From Cognatitamlana sp035818475 (GTDB taxonomy: Bacteria > Bacteroidota > Bacteroidia > Flavobacteriales > Flavobacteriaceae): a stretch of DNA of 64,000 nucleotides. The notes below the pieces were generated by a model. That model was not told the origin of the DNA. It worked only from the letters and a program-made list of their open reading frames with translations, and did no database searches. The position numbers and the translations under genes were made by a program. Positions 53,469-61,882 of this stretch are shown here, piece after piece. The stretch's first letter is position 1; every line of letters starts with the position of its first letter. Location: the NCBI RefSeq assembly GCF_035818475.1, contig NZ_JAYMGV010000003.1, positions 124,001 to 188,000 on the forward strand, written 5' to 3'.

Positions 53469-55271
53469 TTAAAAACAATACTTATTTTCTTTGATGACTT
53501 CTTCTGCTATAATATTCCTTAATTCTATAATATTAGGCATATTCACATATTTTATATAACGTTTTAAACCCATAAGCATCATACGTTGCTCATCTCCTGT
53601 AGAGAAAGAAATTATAGAATGCTTTCCTGCGGTTTCAATAACATCAATAGCATGAAATAGGTTTAATTTGGCCATAGCTATTTGTTCTTTTACCTTATCT
53701 TCCCCTTCTCTTTTAGCCATTTTTTCTGCACGAAGTATGGCTGATTCAGCCAGGTAAATTTGTATTAAAATATCGGATGCCGCTAACATGAGTTGCTGTT
53801 GCTCTTCAATTTTTTCACCATATTTTTGAAGTGCAGCTCCTGCCACCATTAAAAATAATTTTTTTAGATTTTTTACAATATTCTTTTCTTCTGAAAACAA
53901 CTCGGAGTAATCTGGTACGTCAAATGATGGAATACCAACTAACTCATCTTTAACAGCCATAGCAGGTGTTAGTACATCTACATGTCCTTTCATAGCTTTT
54001 TTGATAAGCATGCCTATTGAAAGCATTCTGTTTATTTCGTTGGTACCTTCATATATTCTGGAAATCCTTGCGTCTCTCCAGGCTGACTCTATAGGAGTCT
54101 CTTCAGAGAAGCCCATTCCTCCATAAATTTGAATACCTTCATCTGTACACTTTTGAATAAATTCAGAAACTGCCACTTTAAGAATAGAACATTCAATAGC
54201 ATATTCTTCAACACCTTTTAATTCGGCTTCCTGATGGGTGTCTTTTCCGTTGTGTCGCCTAAGCTCGATACGGTCCTCAATATTTTTGGCTGCTCTATAA
54301 CAGGCGGCTTCACCTACCCAACAATTGGTTGTCATTTCTGCTATTTTTTGACGAATAGCACCAAAACTGGAAATGGGAGTTTTAAATTGAATACGTTCAT
54401 TGGCATATTTCACAGACTCAGATATTGTACGTCTTTGAGCATCAAGACAGGCAGCGGCTAATTTTATTCTGCCTACATTGAGAGCATTCATAGCAATTTT
54501 AAATCCATTCCCTCTTGTAGATAACATATTTTCAACGGGAACAACAGTGTCGTTAAAAAAGACTTGCCTTGTTGATGATGAGCGGATACCCAATTTGTGT
54601 TCTTCTTCACCCATGGTAATACCATTAGGGTTTTCGGGATCATACTCTACGATAAATCCTGTAATATTTTTGTCATCTTCAATACGTGCAAAAACGATCA
54701 TGACATGGCAAAAACCGGCATTTGAGATCCACATCTTTTGTCCCGTAATACTGTAAGTTTTCCCATCTTCAGATAAAACCGCTTTTGTTTTTCCCGAGTT
54801 TGCATCACTACCGGCACTAGGTTCTGTTAAACAATATGAGCCAAACCATTCTCCTGAAGCTAATTTGGGGACATATTTTTGTTTTTGCGCTTCTGTACCG
54901 TATAGCGTAATTGGCATTGTACCAATACCTGTATGAGCGCCAAAAGCTGTACTAAACGAACCTGTAGCTCCTGAGATAAAATCACACACTAGCATGGTGT
55001 CAACAAAACCCATTCCCATGCCTCCATATTCTTCAGGGACAGAGACACTAAGAAACCCCAGTTCTGCTGCCTTTTGCATACAAGCTTCAGTAAAAGCAAA
55101 GTCCTTTTTTTCAAATCTTGCTTTATTTGCCCAAAGCTCCCTGTCTACAAATTCACTTACAGCTTCTTTCATCATAAGCTGATCTTCATTGAAATCTTCA
55201 GGAGTAAAAATGTCTTCACAATTGACCTCTTTTACCAAGAACTGACCTCCGCGTAAAATATCTTTTTCCAT
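53469..55271 (-). CDS. Acyl-CoA dehydrogenase, VLCAD/ACAD9-like long form
   Basis: 600 residues, longer than the 380-residue short-chain type because of a C-terminal helical extension (about 440-600). FAD/substrate motifs are EEYGGMGMGFVDTMLVCDFI, YCLTEPSAGSDANSGKTKAV and KMWISNAGFCHVMIVFARIE. The catalytic base is the Glu of RISRIYEGTNEINRML. QIYGGMGFSEETPIESAWRD is also typical. It catalyses the first oxidation of long-chain acyl-CoA, passing electrons to ETF. It is last in the operon MarR-fadB-fadA-acd (16 nt after fadA) and is followed by a terminator. Confidence 0.95.
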   Translation of the reverse strand: MEKDILRGGQFLVKEVNCEDIFTPEDFNEDQLMMKEAVSEFVDRELWANKARFEKKDFAFTEACMQKAAELGFLSVSVPEEYGGMGMGFVDTMLVCDFISGATGSFSTAFGAHTGIGTMPITLYGTEAQKQKYVPKLASGEWFGSYCLTEPSAGSDANSGKTKAVLSEDGKTYSITGQKMWISNAGFCHVMIVFARIEDDKNITGFIVEYDPENPNGITMGEEEHKLGIRSSSTRQVFFNDTVVPVENMLSTRGNGFKIAMNALNVGRIKLAAACLDAQRRTISESVKYANERIQFKTPISSFGAIRQKIAEMTTNCWVGEAACYRAAKNIEDRIELRRHNGKDTHQEAELKGVEEYAIECSILKVAVSEFIQKCTDEGIQIYGGMGFSEETPIESAWRDARISRIYEGTNEINRMLSIGMLIKKAMKGHVDVLTPAMAVKDELVGIPSFDVPDYSELFSEEKNIVKNLKKLFLMVAGAALQKYGEKIEEQQQLMLAASDILIQIYLAESAILRAEKMAKREGEDKVKEQIAMAKLNLFHAIDVIETAGKHSIISFSTGDEQRMMLMGLKRYIKYVNMPNIIELRNIIAEEVIKENKYCF

Positions 55272-55287
55272 TGCTTTATGTTATTTT

Positions 55288-56478
55288 TTAATTTAAAAAT
55301 TCAAAGACTCCACAGGCGCCCTGCCCTGTTCCAACGCACATAGTAACGGCTCCATATTTTCCTTTCATATCTCTTTTTCGCATTTCGTCAAATAGCTGAA
55401 CAGAAAGTTTGGCTCCGGTACATCCTAGCGGATGACCCAGTGCAATGGCTCCGCCGTTAACATTTACGAAATCGGGGTTTAGGCCTAATTCCCTGATTAC
55501 GGCGATTGATTGCGATGCAAAGGCTTCGTTAAGTTCGATCAATTCCAAATCATCCTGTTTTAATCCAGCTAATTTTAATGCTTTAGGAATGGCTTTTACC
55601 GGGCCAATCCCCATAATTCTGGGTTCAACGCCGGCAGCGGCATAATTCACTAATCTGGCTATAGGTTCAAGATTTAACTCTTTAACCATATCTTCACTCA
55701 TTACCATTACAAAAGCAGCACCATCACTCATTTGCGATGAATTACCTGCTGTTACGCTTCCGCCTTGAGCAAATACCGGCCTAAGTTTTGCTAAAACCTC
55801 TAAGCTTGTTCCTGCTCTTGGGCCTTCATCCTTTGTTACGGTATAAGATTTTGTTGCCTTTTTACCATTATGATCTACGTAAATTTGTTCTATTTCAATA
55901 GGAACAATTTGATCCTGAAAACGATTCTCGGCCTGGGCTTTTAAAGCTTTCATATGCGAATTATATGCAAATTCATCCTGATCTTCACGAGATACTTTAA
56001 ATTGATTGGCTACAGCTTCGGCTGTATTACCCATGCCCCAATAATAGTCTTCATGTCCGGCTTTTACAATATCATAATTTAGTTCTGGTTTAAATCCGGT
56101 CATTGGTACAGCGCTCATACTTTCGGCACCGCCGGCTATGATACAGTCTGCCATACCCGATTGAATTTTTGCAGTGGCAATACCTATAGTTTCAATCCCG
56201 GAAGAACAGAACCTATTTACTGTAACACCAGGAACTTCCACCGAGTTTAATCCCATTAAGGAAATTAAGCGGGCCATGTTTAAGCCCTGAGATCCTTCCG
56301 GCATAGCATTACCAACTATAACATCGTCAATACGCGCTTTATCCAAACCGGGCAGTTCTTTCATCATATGCTGAATAGTTTCAGCTGCTAACTCATCGGT
56401 TCTCTTAAAACGAAAAACGCCTTTTGGAGCTTTACCTACAGCAGTTCTGTATGCTTTTACTATATATGCTTGTTTCAT
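55288..56478 (-). CDS. fadA: Acetyl-CoA C-acyltransferase (3-ketoacyl-CoA thiolase)
   Basis: 396 residues. The nucleophilic Cys is in VNRFCSSGIETIGIATAKIQ (about residue 89). The His/Cys pair near the end is in GGAIALGHPLGCTGAKLSVQ and TMCVGTGQGACGVFEF. AGGAESMSAVPMTG is a thiolase signature. It cleaves 3-ketoacyl-CoA to acetyl-CoA and a shortened acyl-CoA. It lies between the bifunctional fadB-type gene (94 nt upstream) and the acyl-CoA dehydrogenase (16 nt downstream), so it forms one beta-oxidation operon with them. Confidence 0.96.
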   Translation of the reverse strand: MKQAYIVKAYRTAVGKAPKGVFRFKRTDELAAETIQHMMKELPGLDKARIDDVIVGNAMPEGSQGLNMARLISLMGLNSVEVPGVTVNRFCSSGIETIGIATAKIQSGMADCIIAGGAESMSAVPMTGFKPELNYDIVKAGHEDYYWGMGNTAEAVANQFKVSREDQDEFAYNSHMKALKAQAENRFQDQIVPIEIEQIYVDHNGKKATKSYTVTKDEGPRAGTSLEVLAKLRPVFAQGGSVTAGNSSQMSDGAAFVMVMSEDMVKELNLEPIARLVNYAAAGVEPRIMGIGPVKAIPKALKLAGLKQDDLELIELNEAFASQSIAVIRELGLNPDFVNVNGGAIALGHPLGCTGAKLSVQLFDEMRKRDMKGKYGAVTMCVGTGQGACGVFEFLN

Positions 56479-56572
56479 CTTTATATGCTTTTGGGCTATT
56501 AGCTTTTGGCTTCTAGCATCTAAATACTTTAATTTTAACTACCGATAGTAAATATCTGGCAGTTTAGTCATT

Positions 56573-58981
56573 TTAATTACGCAATGGTTTTCCGGTTTTC
56601 AACATATGTTGGATACGTTCTAAGGTTTTACGTTCGGTACATAAACTTAAAAAAGCTTCACGCTCTAAGTCTAACAAATATTGTTCTGTTACCAGAGTTG
56701 GTTCAGACAAATCACCACCGGCCATCACATAGGCCAGTTTGTTTGCTATTTTTTGATCATGTTCACTTATATAATTAGCGGCTTCCATAGAATCTGTACC
56801 TACTAAGAACATACCTAAGGCTTGTTTGCCAAGTACTTTTACATCTTTGCGTTTTACAGGCATGGTATAACCGGTATCAGCCATCAGTTTTGCATAGGTT
56901 TTTGCGGTTGCTATCTGTCTGTCTTTATTAACAACTACAGTATCTTTTCCTTTTTGAAGTACCCCCATATCAAATGCTTCATAAGCTGAGGTTGCTACTT
57001 TAGCCATGCCAATAGTTAAGAAGTATTCCTGTAATATGTTAAGTTCTACATCTCCTTTTCTAAATGTATCTGATGCTCTCAGGGCCATTTCTTTTGAACC
57101 GGCACCCCCGGGAATGACACCTACACCAAATTCTACTAAACCTATATATGTTTCTGCGGCAGCTACAACTTTGTCTGCGTGCATAGAAAGCTCACAAGCA
57201 CCACCCAAGGCCATGCCATGCGGAGCTGAAACTGTTGGAATGGATGAATACCGCATACGCATCATGGTATCCTGAAAATATTTTATAGCAGCATTGAGTT
57301 CATCATATTCCTGCTCCACAGCCATCATAAAGATCATACCGATATTTGCACCAACAGAAAAATTGGGCCCCTGATTACCAATGACTAATCCCTCAAAATC
57401 TTTTTCAGCAATATCTACTGCTTTATTTAGCCCAGCCAACACATCTCCTCCAATGGTATTCATTTTAGATTGGAATTCACAATTTAAAATGCCATCTCCG
57501 AGGTCTTCTATAACCACTCCGGAATTTTTAAACACGGCATTAGACGTTCTGATATTATCTAAAATAATGAAGGCATCCTGACCTGGAATTTTTTCTTGGG
57601 ATTTTGACGAAATATTATAAAAATAAGTTGCACCTTCATGAACAGTATAAAAAGAAGCGTTGCCTGATGTAATCATATCCTTAACCCATGATGCCTCTTT
57701 TATACCTTCAGCTTTTATTAGCTCTAAACCTTTTTCAACACCAATGGCATCCCAGATCTGAAACGGACCATGTTCCCAACCAAAACCCGCCTTCATGGCA
57801 TCATCAATTTTATATAGTTCATCTGAAATTTCAGGGATTCTATGGGACACATATGCAAATAATGCCGCGAAAGATTTTCTGTAGAATTCACCGGCTTTAT
57901 CTTTTCCTGAAATTAATACTTTAAAACGGTCAATAACCTTATCGATAGATTTAGTCAACTCTAAAGTTGCAAATTTTGCTTTTTTAGAAGGGCTGTATTC
58001 TAAAGTATTTAAGTTCAAGGCCAGAATTTCTTTTTTACCCTCATTAGAGATCTGTTTTTTATAAAAGCCCTGTCTTGTTTTGCTGCCAAACCATTTCTTT
58101 TCAACCATGGTATTGATGAAATCGGGGAGTTTGAACAATTCTAAACGTTCATCATTTTTGCAGTTATCAGCAATGCCATTGGCCACATGTACAAGTGTAT
58201 CTAAACCAACTACATCTACAGTTCTAAAGGTTGCAGATTTAGGTCTTCCAATAACCGGACCTGTTAATTTATCAACTTCTTCAACAGTTAATCCCATAGT
58301 TTTTACAGTATGGAATAAACTCATAATACTGAAAATTCCAATTCTGTTTCCAATAAAAGCAGGTGTGTCTTTGGCAATCACAGATGTTTTTCCAAGAAAT
58401 TGTTCACCATAGCCATTTAAAAACTCCAGAATAGAAGCATCAGTCTTTGGTCCGGGAATAATTTCAAACAGGTTTAAGTAACGTGCCGGATTGAAAAAAT
58501 GTGTGCCGCAGAAATGTTTCTGAAAATCTTCACTGCGTCCCTCACTCATAAATTTTATGGGAATACCTGAAGTGTTACTGGTAATTAGTGTTCCGGGAGT
58601 CCTATATTTTTCAAGCGTCTCAAAAACTTGCTTCTTTATATCCAGCCTTTCAACAACAACTTCCATGATCCAGTCAGCATTGGCCACTTTTGAAATATCA
58701 TCTTCCAGATTTCCTGTTGTGATCCTATGGGCAAATTTTTGATGATAAATAGGAGACGGTTTTGATTTTAAGGATGTTGCCAAGGCATCATTTACCAGTC
58801 TGTTGCGTACCACCTTATCTTTTAAAGTCAAGCCTTTAGCTTTTTCTTTATCGTTAAGTTCTCTTGGAATGATGTCTAATAGTAATACATCAACACCAAT
58901 ATTAGCAAAATGGCATGCAATACCACTTCCCATTATTCCAGAGCCTATAATAGCTACTTTTTTAATTCTTCTTTTGCTCAT
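56573..58981 (-). CDS. Bifunctional 3-hydroxyacyl-CoA dehydrogenase / enoyl-CoA hydratase (FadN-like)
   Basis: 802 residues. The dehydrogenase half comes first: KVAIIGSGIMGSGIACHFAN (NAD Rossmann, about 8-27), then ITSNTSGIPIKFMSEGRSED, HFFNPARYLNLFEIIPG and KDTPAFIGNRIGIFSIMSLF. The crotonase half is C-terminal (about 480-800): LVIGNQGPNFSVGANIGMIF and VSAPHGMALGGACELSMHAD, then EFGVGVIPGGAGSKEMALR. This order matches Bacillus FadN and not E. coli FadB, where the hydratase is first. It performs hydration and second oxidation of beta-oxidation. It starts 11 nt after the MarR stop. Confidence 0.93.
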   Translation of the reverse strand: MSKRRIKKVAIIGSGIMGSGIACHFANIGVDVLLLDIIPRELNDKEKAKGLTLKDKVVRNRLVNDALATSLKSKPSPIYHQKFAHRITTGNLEDDISKVANADWIMEVVVERLDIKKQVFETLEKYRTPGTLITSNTSGIPIKFMSEGRSEDFQKHFCGTHFFNPARYLNLFEIIPGPKTDASILEFLNGYGEQFLGKTSVIAKDTPAFIGNRIGIFSIMSLFHTVKTMGLTVEEVDKLTGPVIGRPKSATFRTVDVVGLDTLVHVANGIADNCKNDERLELFKLPDFINTMVEKKWFGSKTRQGFYKKQISNEGKKEILALNLNTLEYSPSKKAKFATLELTKSIDKVIDRFKVLISGKDKAGEFYRKSFAALFAYVSHRIPEISDELYKIDDAMKAGFGWEHGPFQIWDAIGVEKGLELIKAEGIKEASWVKDMITSGNASFYTVHEGATYFYNISSKSQEKIPGQDAFIILDNIRTSNAVFKNSGVVIEDLGDGILNCEFQSKMNTIGGDVLAGLNKAVDIAEKDFEGLVIGNQGPNFSVGANIGMIFMMAVEQEYDELNAAIKYFQDTMMRMRYSSIPTVSAPHGMALGGACELSMHADKVVAAAETYIGLVEFGVGVIPGGAGSKEMALRASDTFRKGDVELNILQEYFLTIGMAKVATSAYEAFDMGVLQKGKDTVVVNKDRQIATAKTYAKLMADTGYTMPVKRKDVKVLGKQALGMFLVGTDSMEAANYISEHDQKIANKLAYVMAGGDLSEPTLVTEQYLLDLEREAFLSLCTERKTLERIQHMLKTGKPLRN

Positions 58982-58992
58982 CTTTAATATTA

Positions 58993-59436
58993 CTAATCGT
59001 TTTGATTGTATATTTTTTTATTAGAAATCATATCATTAATAACTTCAGCTACGTCATAGAAATGATTTAATTGCTCTTCCGTTACATTTTTCCTAATGGC
59101 CTCATTAAATGTTAAAACCCGTTCTCTGGAAAGGTCTCTTTTTCCACGGCCAAATTCCGTTAAAGAAATGATAACACCTCTTCCGTCATCTGGATTAGGC
59201 TTCCGTTCTATTAAGCCTCTTTCTTCCATGGTTTTTAATATTCTTGATAGGCTGGTAGCTTCCATTCCCATCTTAGGGCCTAAAGCAGTAGACGGTGTGC
59301 CTTTTTCAGGATCAATACTTAGTAAAGTAAAACCCGTTGCCATAGTGCTCTCAAATTTTGCTGCCTCTTCATTATACATCTTTTGAACTGAGAGCCATGT
59401 TGTTCGAAGGATGTAATCAATGGTTTTGTCTTTCAT
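58993..59436 (-). CDS. MarR-family transcriptional regulator of the beta-oxidation operon
   Basis: 147 residues. The winged helix has TPSTALGPKMGMEATSLSRI then LKTMEERGLIERKPNPDDGR (wing with DxR), and GVIISLTEFGRGKRDLSRER follows. Helical dimer arms are at both ends. It is first in the operon with fadB, fadA and an acyl-CoA dehydrogenase. A perfect inverted repeat overlaps its promoter. By position it likely represses fatty-acid degradation and responds to acyl-CoA or fatty acid (inference; other acyl-CoA-sensing MarR proteins are known). Confidence 0.93.
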   Translation of the reverse strand: MKDKTIDYILRTTWLSVQKMYNEEAAKFESTMATGFTLLSIDPEKGTPSTALGPKMGMEATSLSRILKTMEERGLIERKPNPDDGRGVIISLTEFGRGKRDLSRERVLTFNEAIRKNVTEEQLNHFYDVAEVINDMISNKKIYNQND

Positions 59437-59455
59437 ATCTTAAGGTTGGTCTTAC

Positions 59456-59490
59456 CAAAGATATGAAATTTTATTATGCGTGCATAATAA
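59456..59490 (-). promoter_or_regulatory. Promoter and candidate operator of the MarR/beta-oxidation operon
   Basis: Perfect inverted repeat TTATTATGC-GT-GCATAATAA at 59471-59490 (9-bp arms). On the minus strand TATCTTTG (59463-59456) is a full TAnnTTTG -7 element. The repeat begins 7 bp upstream of the -7, in the -33/-7 spacer where a bound MarR dimer would block polymerase. Predicted leader is about 14 nt before the ATG at 59436. Confidence 0.75.
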
Positions 59491-59554
59491 ATATATTGAA
59501 AAATTACTAAACTTTAATATTAATGCGACATATGAAAAATTGTCTTACAAAAAA

Positions 59555-61327
59555 TCATGGCCTGTATATATTTTCTATTAAAGTATGGTATTTTTCTTTT
59601 ATTATACTACGCCTCATTTTCATAGTAGGTGTGAGGTGGCCTGAGTCTATGGACCAGATTTCAGGGGTTAATTTAAACAATTTAATTTGCTCCCATTTAC
59701 CAAATTTATTATTGCATTTGTCTACTTCTTTCTGAATTCTGTTTAGAACAATTTCAGAGTTCACAATAGCCTCATGAGAGTTTTCAATAGGGTGATGCTT
59801 GCGTTCAATCCATTCATTAATAAATTCAAAGTTTGGTTGAATTAAAGCAGCAGGCATTTTTTCTCCTTCTCCAATAACCATGATTTGTTCTATAAATCTG
59901 GATTGTTTTAATTCGTTTTCAAGCAGGGTAGGGATAATATATTTTCCTCCGGAGGTTTTGAACATTTCCTTTTTACGTCCGGTAATTTTTAAAAATCCGT
60001 CAGCATCTACTTCGCCTTTATCTCCGGTATGAAAATATTCTCCAGTCATAACACTGGCAGTTTTCTCAGGGTCTTTATAATAACCAAGCATGACATTGGG
60101 GCCCTTGATTAAAATTTCACCGTCATCGGCAATTTTAACCTCAACATTATCTATAGGTTTACCTACGGTACCTACTTTGAACATGTTGTTGCTATACTCT
60201 CCAACTGATACTACCGGAGACGTTTCGGTTAGGCCATATCCTTCCATGATATGCATACCGGCAGCACAAAAGATTCGTGATAATCTTGGTTGTAAAGCTG
60301 CGCTTCCAGATACCATTGTAAATAGTTCCCCACCTAATGCAGCTCTCCATTTGCTAAAAATAAGTTTGCTGGCAATACTTAATTTAAATTCGTACCAAGC
60401 TCCATTTTGCTTGTAAGGCTCCCATTGTTCACCTAAGCTTACAGCCCAATAGAATAACGCTTTCTTTATCCCGGATAATTCTTCAGCTTTGGTCATAATT
60501 TTGTCATACACTTTTTCAAGAAGCCGGGGGACAACACTCATAAGATTAGGTTTGATCTCTTTTGCATTATCACCAATTTTATCAAGACCTTCTGCAAAAT
60601 AAATTGAAGTACCGGAATGTTGATAGACATATATCAATAAACGTTCAAATATATGGCAGATAGGTAAAAAGCTTAAAACTCTTGTTTCTCCGTCTTTCAG
60701 GGGAACTCTTGGAACACTGTCTAATGCATTGCTGGTAATATTCCAATGGGAAAGCATAACACCTTTGGGTTTACCCGTAGTTCCCGAAGTATATATTATG
60801 GTTGCTAAATCATTTGGTTGAACGTCATTTTTTCTGTTTTCTACTTCATTTTGGTTAGAGGTATCTTTGCCTAAATCTAATAGTTCAGAATAATGTTTAC
60901 ACCCATCTATATGATCAAATGAATAGACCTCTTTTAACTTGGTATTAGCTTTAACATTATTTATTTTTTCCAAAACCTCTTCATCAGACACAAAACAATA
61001 CATAGATTCACTATGATTAAGTATATATTCATAGTCTTTAGCAGAAATGGTAGGGTATATAGGAATATTTTGTGCACCTACTTGTAGTACTCCAATATCC
61101 ATAATGTTCCATTCTGTTCTATTGGTAGATGAAATAACAGCAATTTTATCATCCTTTTTAACGCCTAATCTTAATAAAGCTCTACTTATAGCATTAGCTT
61201 TATCAATATAATCCTGAGTAGAGGTTTTAACCCATTTACCATCATATTTGGTAACTAATGCTGCGTCATTAGGTTTGTTTTCAAGCTGGTAATATGGAAA
61301 GTCAAAAAGTCGTGTTATCTCTGTCAT
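59555..61327 (-). CDS. Long-chain fatty acid-CoA ligase (AMP-forming)
   Basis: 590 residues. The adenylation motif is TIIYTSGTTGKPKGVMLSHW (about 184-203). Others are EGYGLTETSPVVSVGEYSNN, GEYFHTGDKGEVDADGFLKI and the A8 hinge TGRKKEMFKTSGGKYIIPTL. The length and the LPICHIFERLLIYVYQHSGT stretch fit the FadD15-like/ACSL branch. It activates fatty acids to acyl-CoA for the adjacent beta-oxidation enzymes. It lies upstream of the MarR gene on the same strand with 118 nt between them. No copy of the MarR inverted repeat was seen before it, so it may be transcribed separately or supply read-through. Confidence 0.94.
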   Translation of the reverse strand: MTEITRLFDFPYYQLENKPNDAALVTKYDGKWVKTSTQDYIDKANAISRALLRLGVKKDDKIAVISSTNRTEWNIMDIGVLQVGAQNIPIYPTISAKDYEYILNHSESMYCFVSDEEVLEKINNVKANTKLKEVYSFDHIDGCKHYSELLDLGKDTSNQNEVENRKNDVQPNDLATIIYTSGTTGKPKGVMLSHWNITSNALDSVPRVPLKDGETRVLSFLPICHIFERLLIYVYQHSGTSIYFAEGLDKIGDNAKEIKPNLMSVVPRLLEKVYDKIMTKAEELSGIKKALFYWAVSLGEQWEPYKQNGAWYEFKLSIASKLIFSKWRAALGGELFTMVSGSAALQPRLSRIFCAAGMHIMEGYGLTETSPVVSVGEYSNNMFKVGTVGKPIDNVEVKIADDGEILIKGPNVMLGYYKDPEKTASVMTGEYFHTGDKGEVDADGFLKITGRKKEMFKTSGGKYIIPTLLENELKQSRFIEQIMVIGEGEKMPAALIQPNFEFINEWIERKHHPIENSHEAIVNSEIVLNRIQKEVDKCNNKFGKWEQIKLFKLTPEIWSIDSGHLTPTMKMRRSIIKEKYHTLIENIYRP

Positions 61328-61882
61328 CTGTTGTTTTTATAAAGTCTACTATTGCAAAGTATGAAAATAAATAGTCTTTTCAAATACACTTAACAAGAAG
61401 AAATACCTAAAATGCTATTCTGCAATAACAATTTATTTAATTTCCTGTTAGAAAGTAAGATGAAAATCAAAACAAATTAAACGATTTATAGCGCTGTTAT
61501 TTTTGTATGAAATTAAGGAGATCTTTTTAAAAGTCAAATCTGCTTAGTTTGCTATGGATTTAAATATTGGGTTAGAGTAACCTTGAAGAATTTTTGTATG
61601 ATTTTAAGAGTTTTTATGAAAACTGCATCATTTTATATTCAAGAGCATGACTTATTTTAATAAATGTTAATGTTCTTTACTTTTTTTAATATAAATAAAT
61701 TAAAAGTGTAAAGAATTCATTTTTATAAGCGATTAATTCAAACGTTTTCGTAAAACCAATTCCTTGAAAACCTTTTTTACACGTGGGTTTACTGACTTTT
61801 GTCATCTTTATATTTTGTTCTTGTATTTACCTTTGATAGTGTAAACAGACACGATTTTTTCAAAATATTAATACATAAAACA
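61328..61882. other. Intergenic region between the divergent acyl-CoA ligase and pflB genes
   Basis: 555 nt with no credible gene on either strand. The last 90 nt carry the Fnr-type pflB promoter. The first 450 nt are AT-rich; I see no hairpin terminator, riboswitch-like structure or repeat. For the ligase gene the nearest -7 candidate on the minus strand is ATACTTTG near 61355, an imperfect match. Confidence 0.5.
61792..61835 (+). promoter_or_regulatory. Fnr-type site and -7 element upstream of pflB
   Basis: CTGACTTTTGTCAT at 61792-61805 (core TGAC-TTTT-GTCA is symmetric) and TACCTTTG at 61828-61835, a full TAnnTTTG match. Centre to last -7 base is 36.5 bp, identical to the hemN and ccoS promoters. 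Predicted start near 61840, leaving a leader of about 40 nt. Confidence 0.8.

Noticed and set aside
57006..59386. Series of plus-strand open frames opposite the fadB-type and MarR genes
   Set aside because: All lie antisense to well-supported genes and have no domain features; regarded as shadows.
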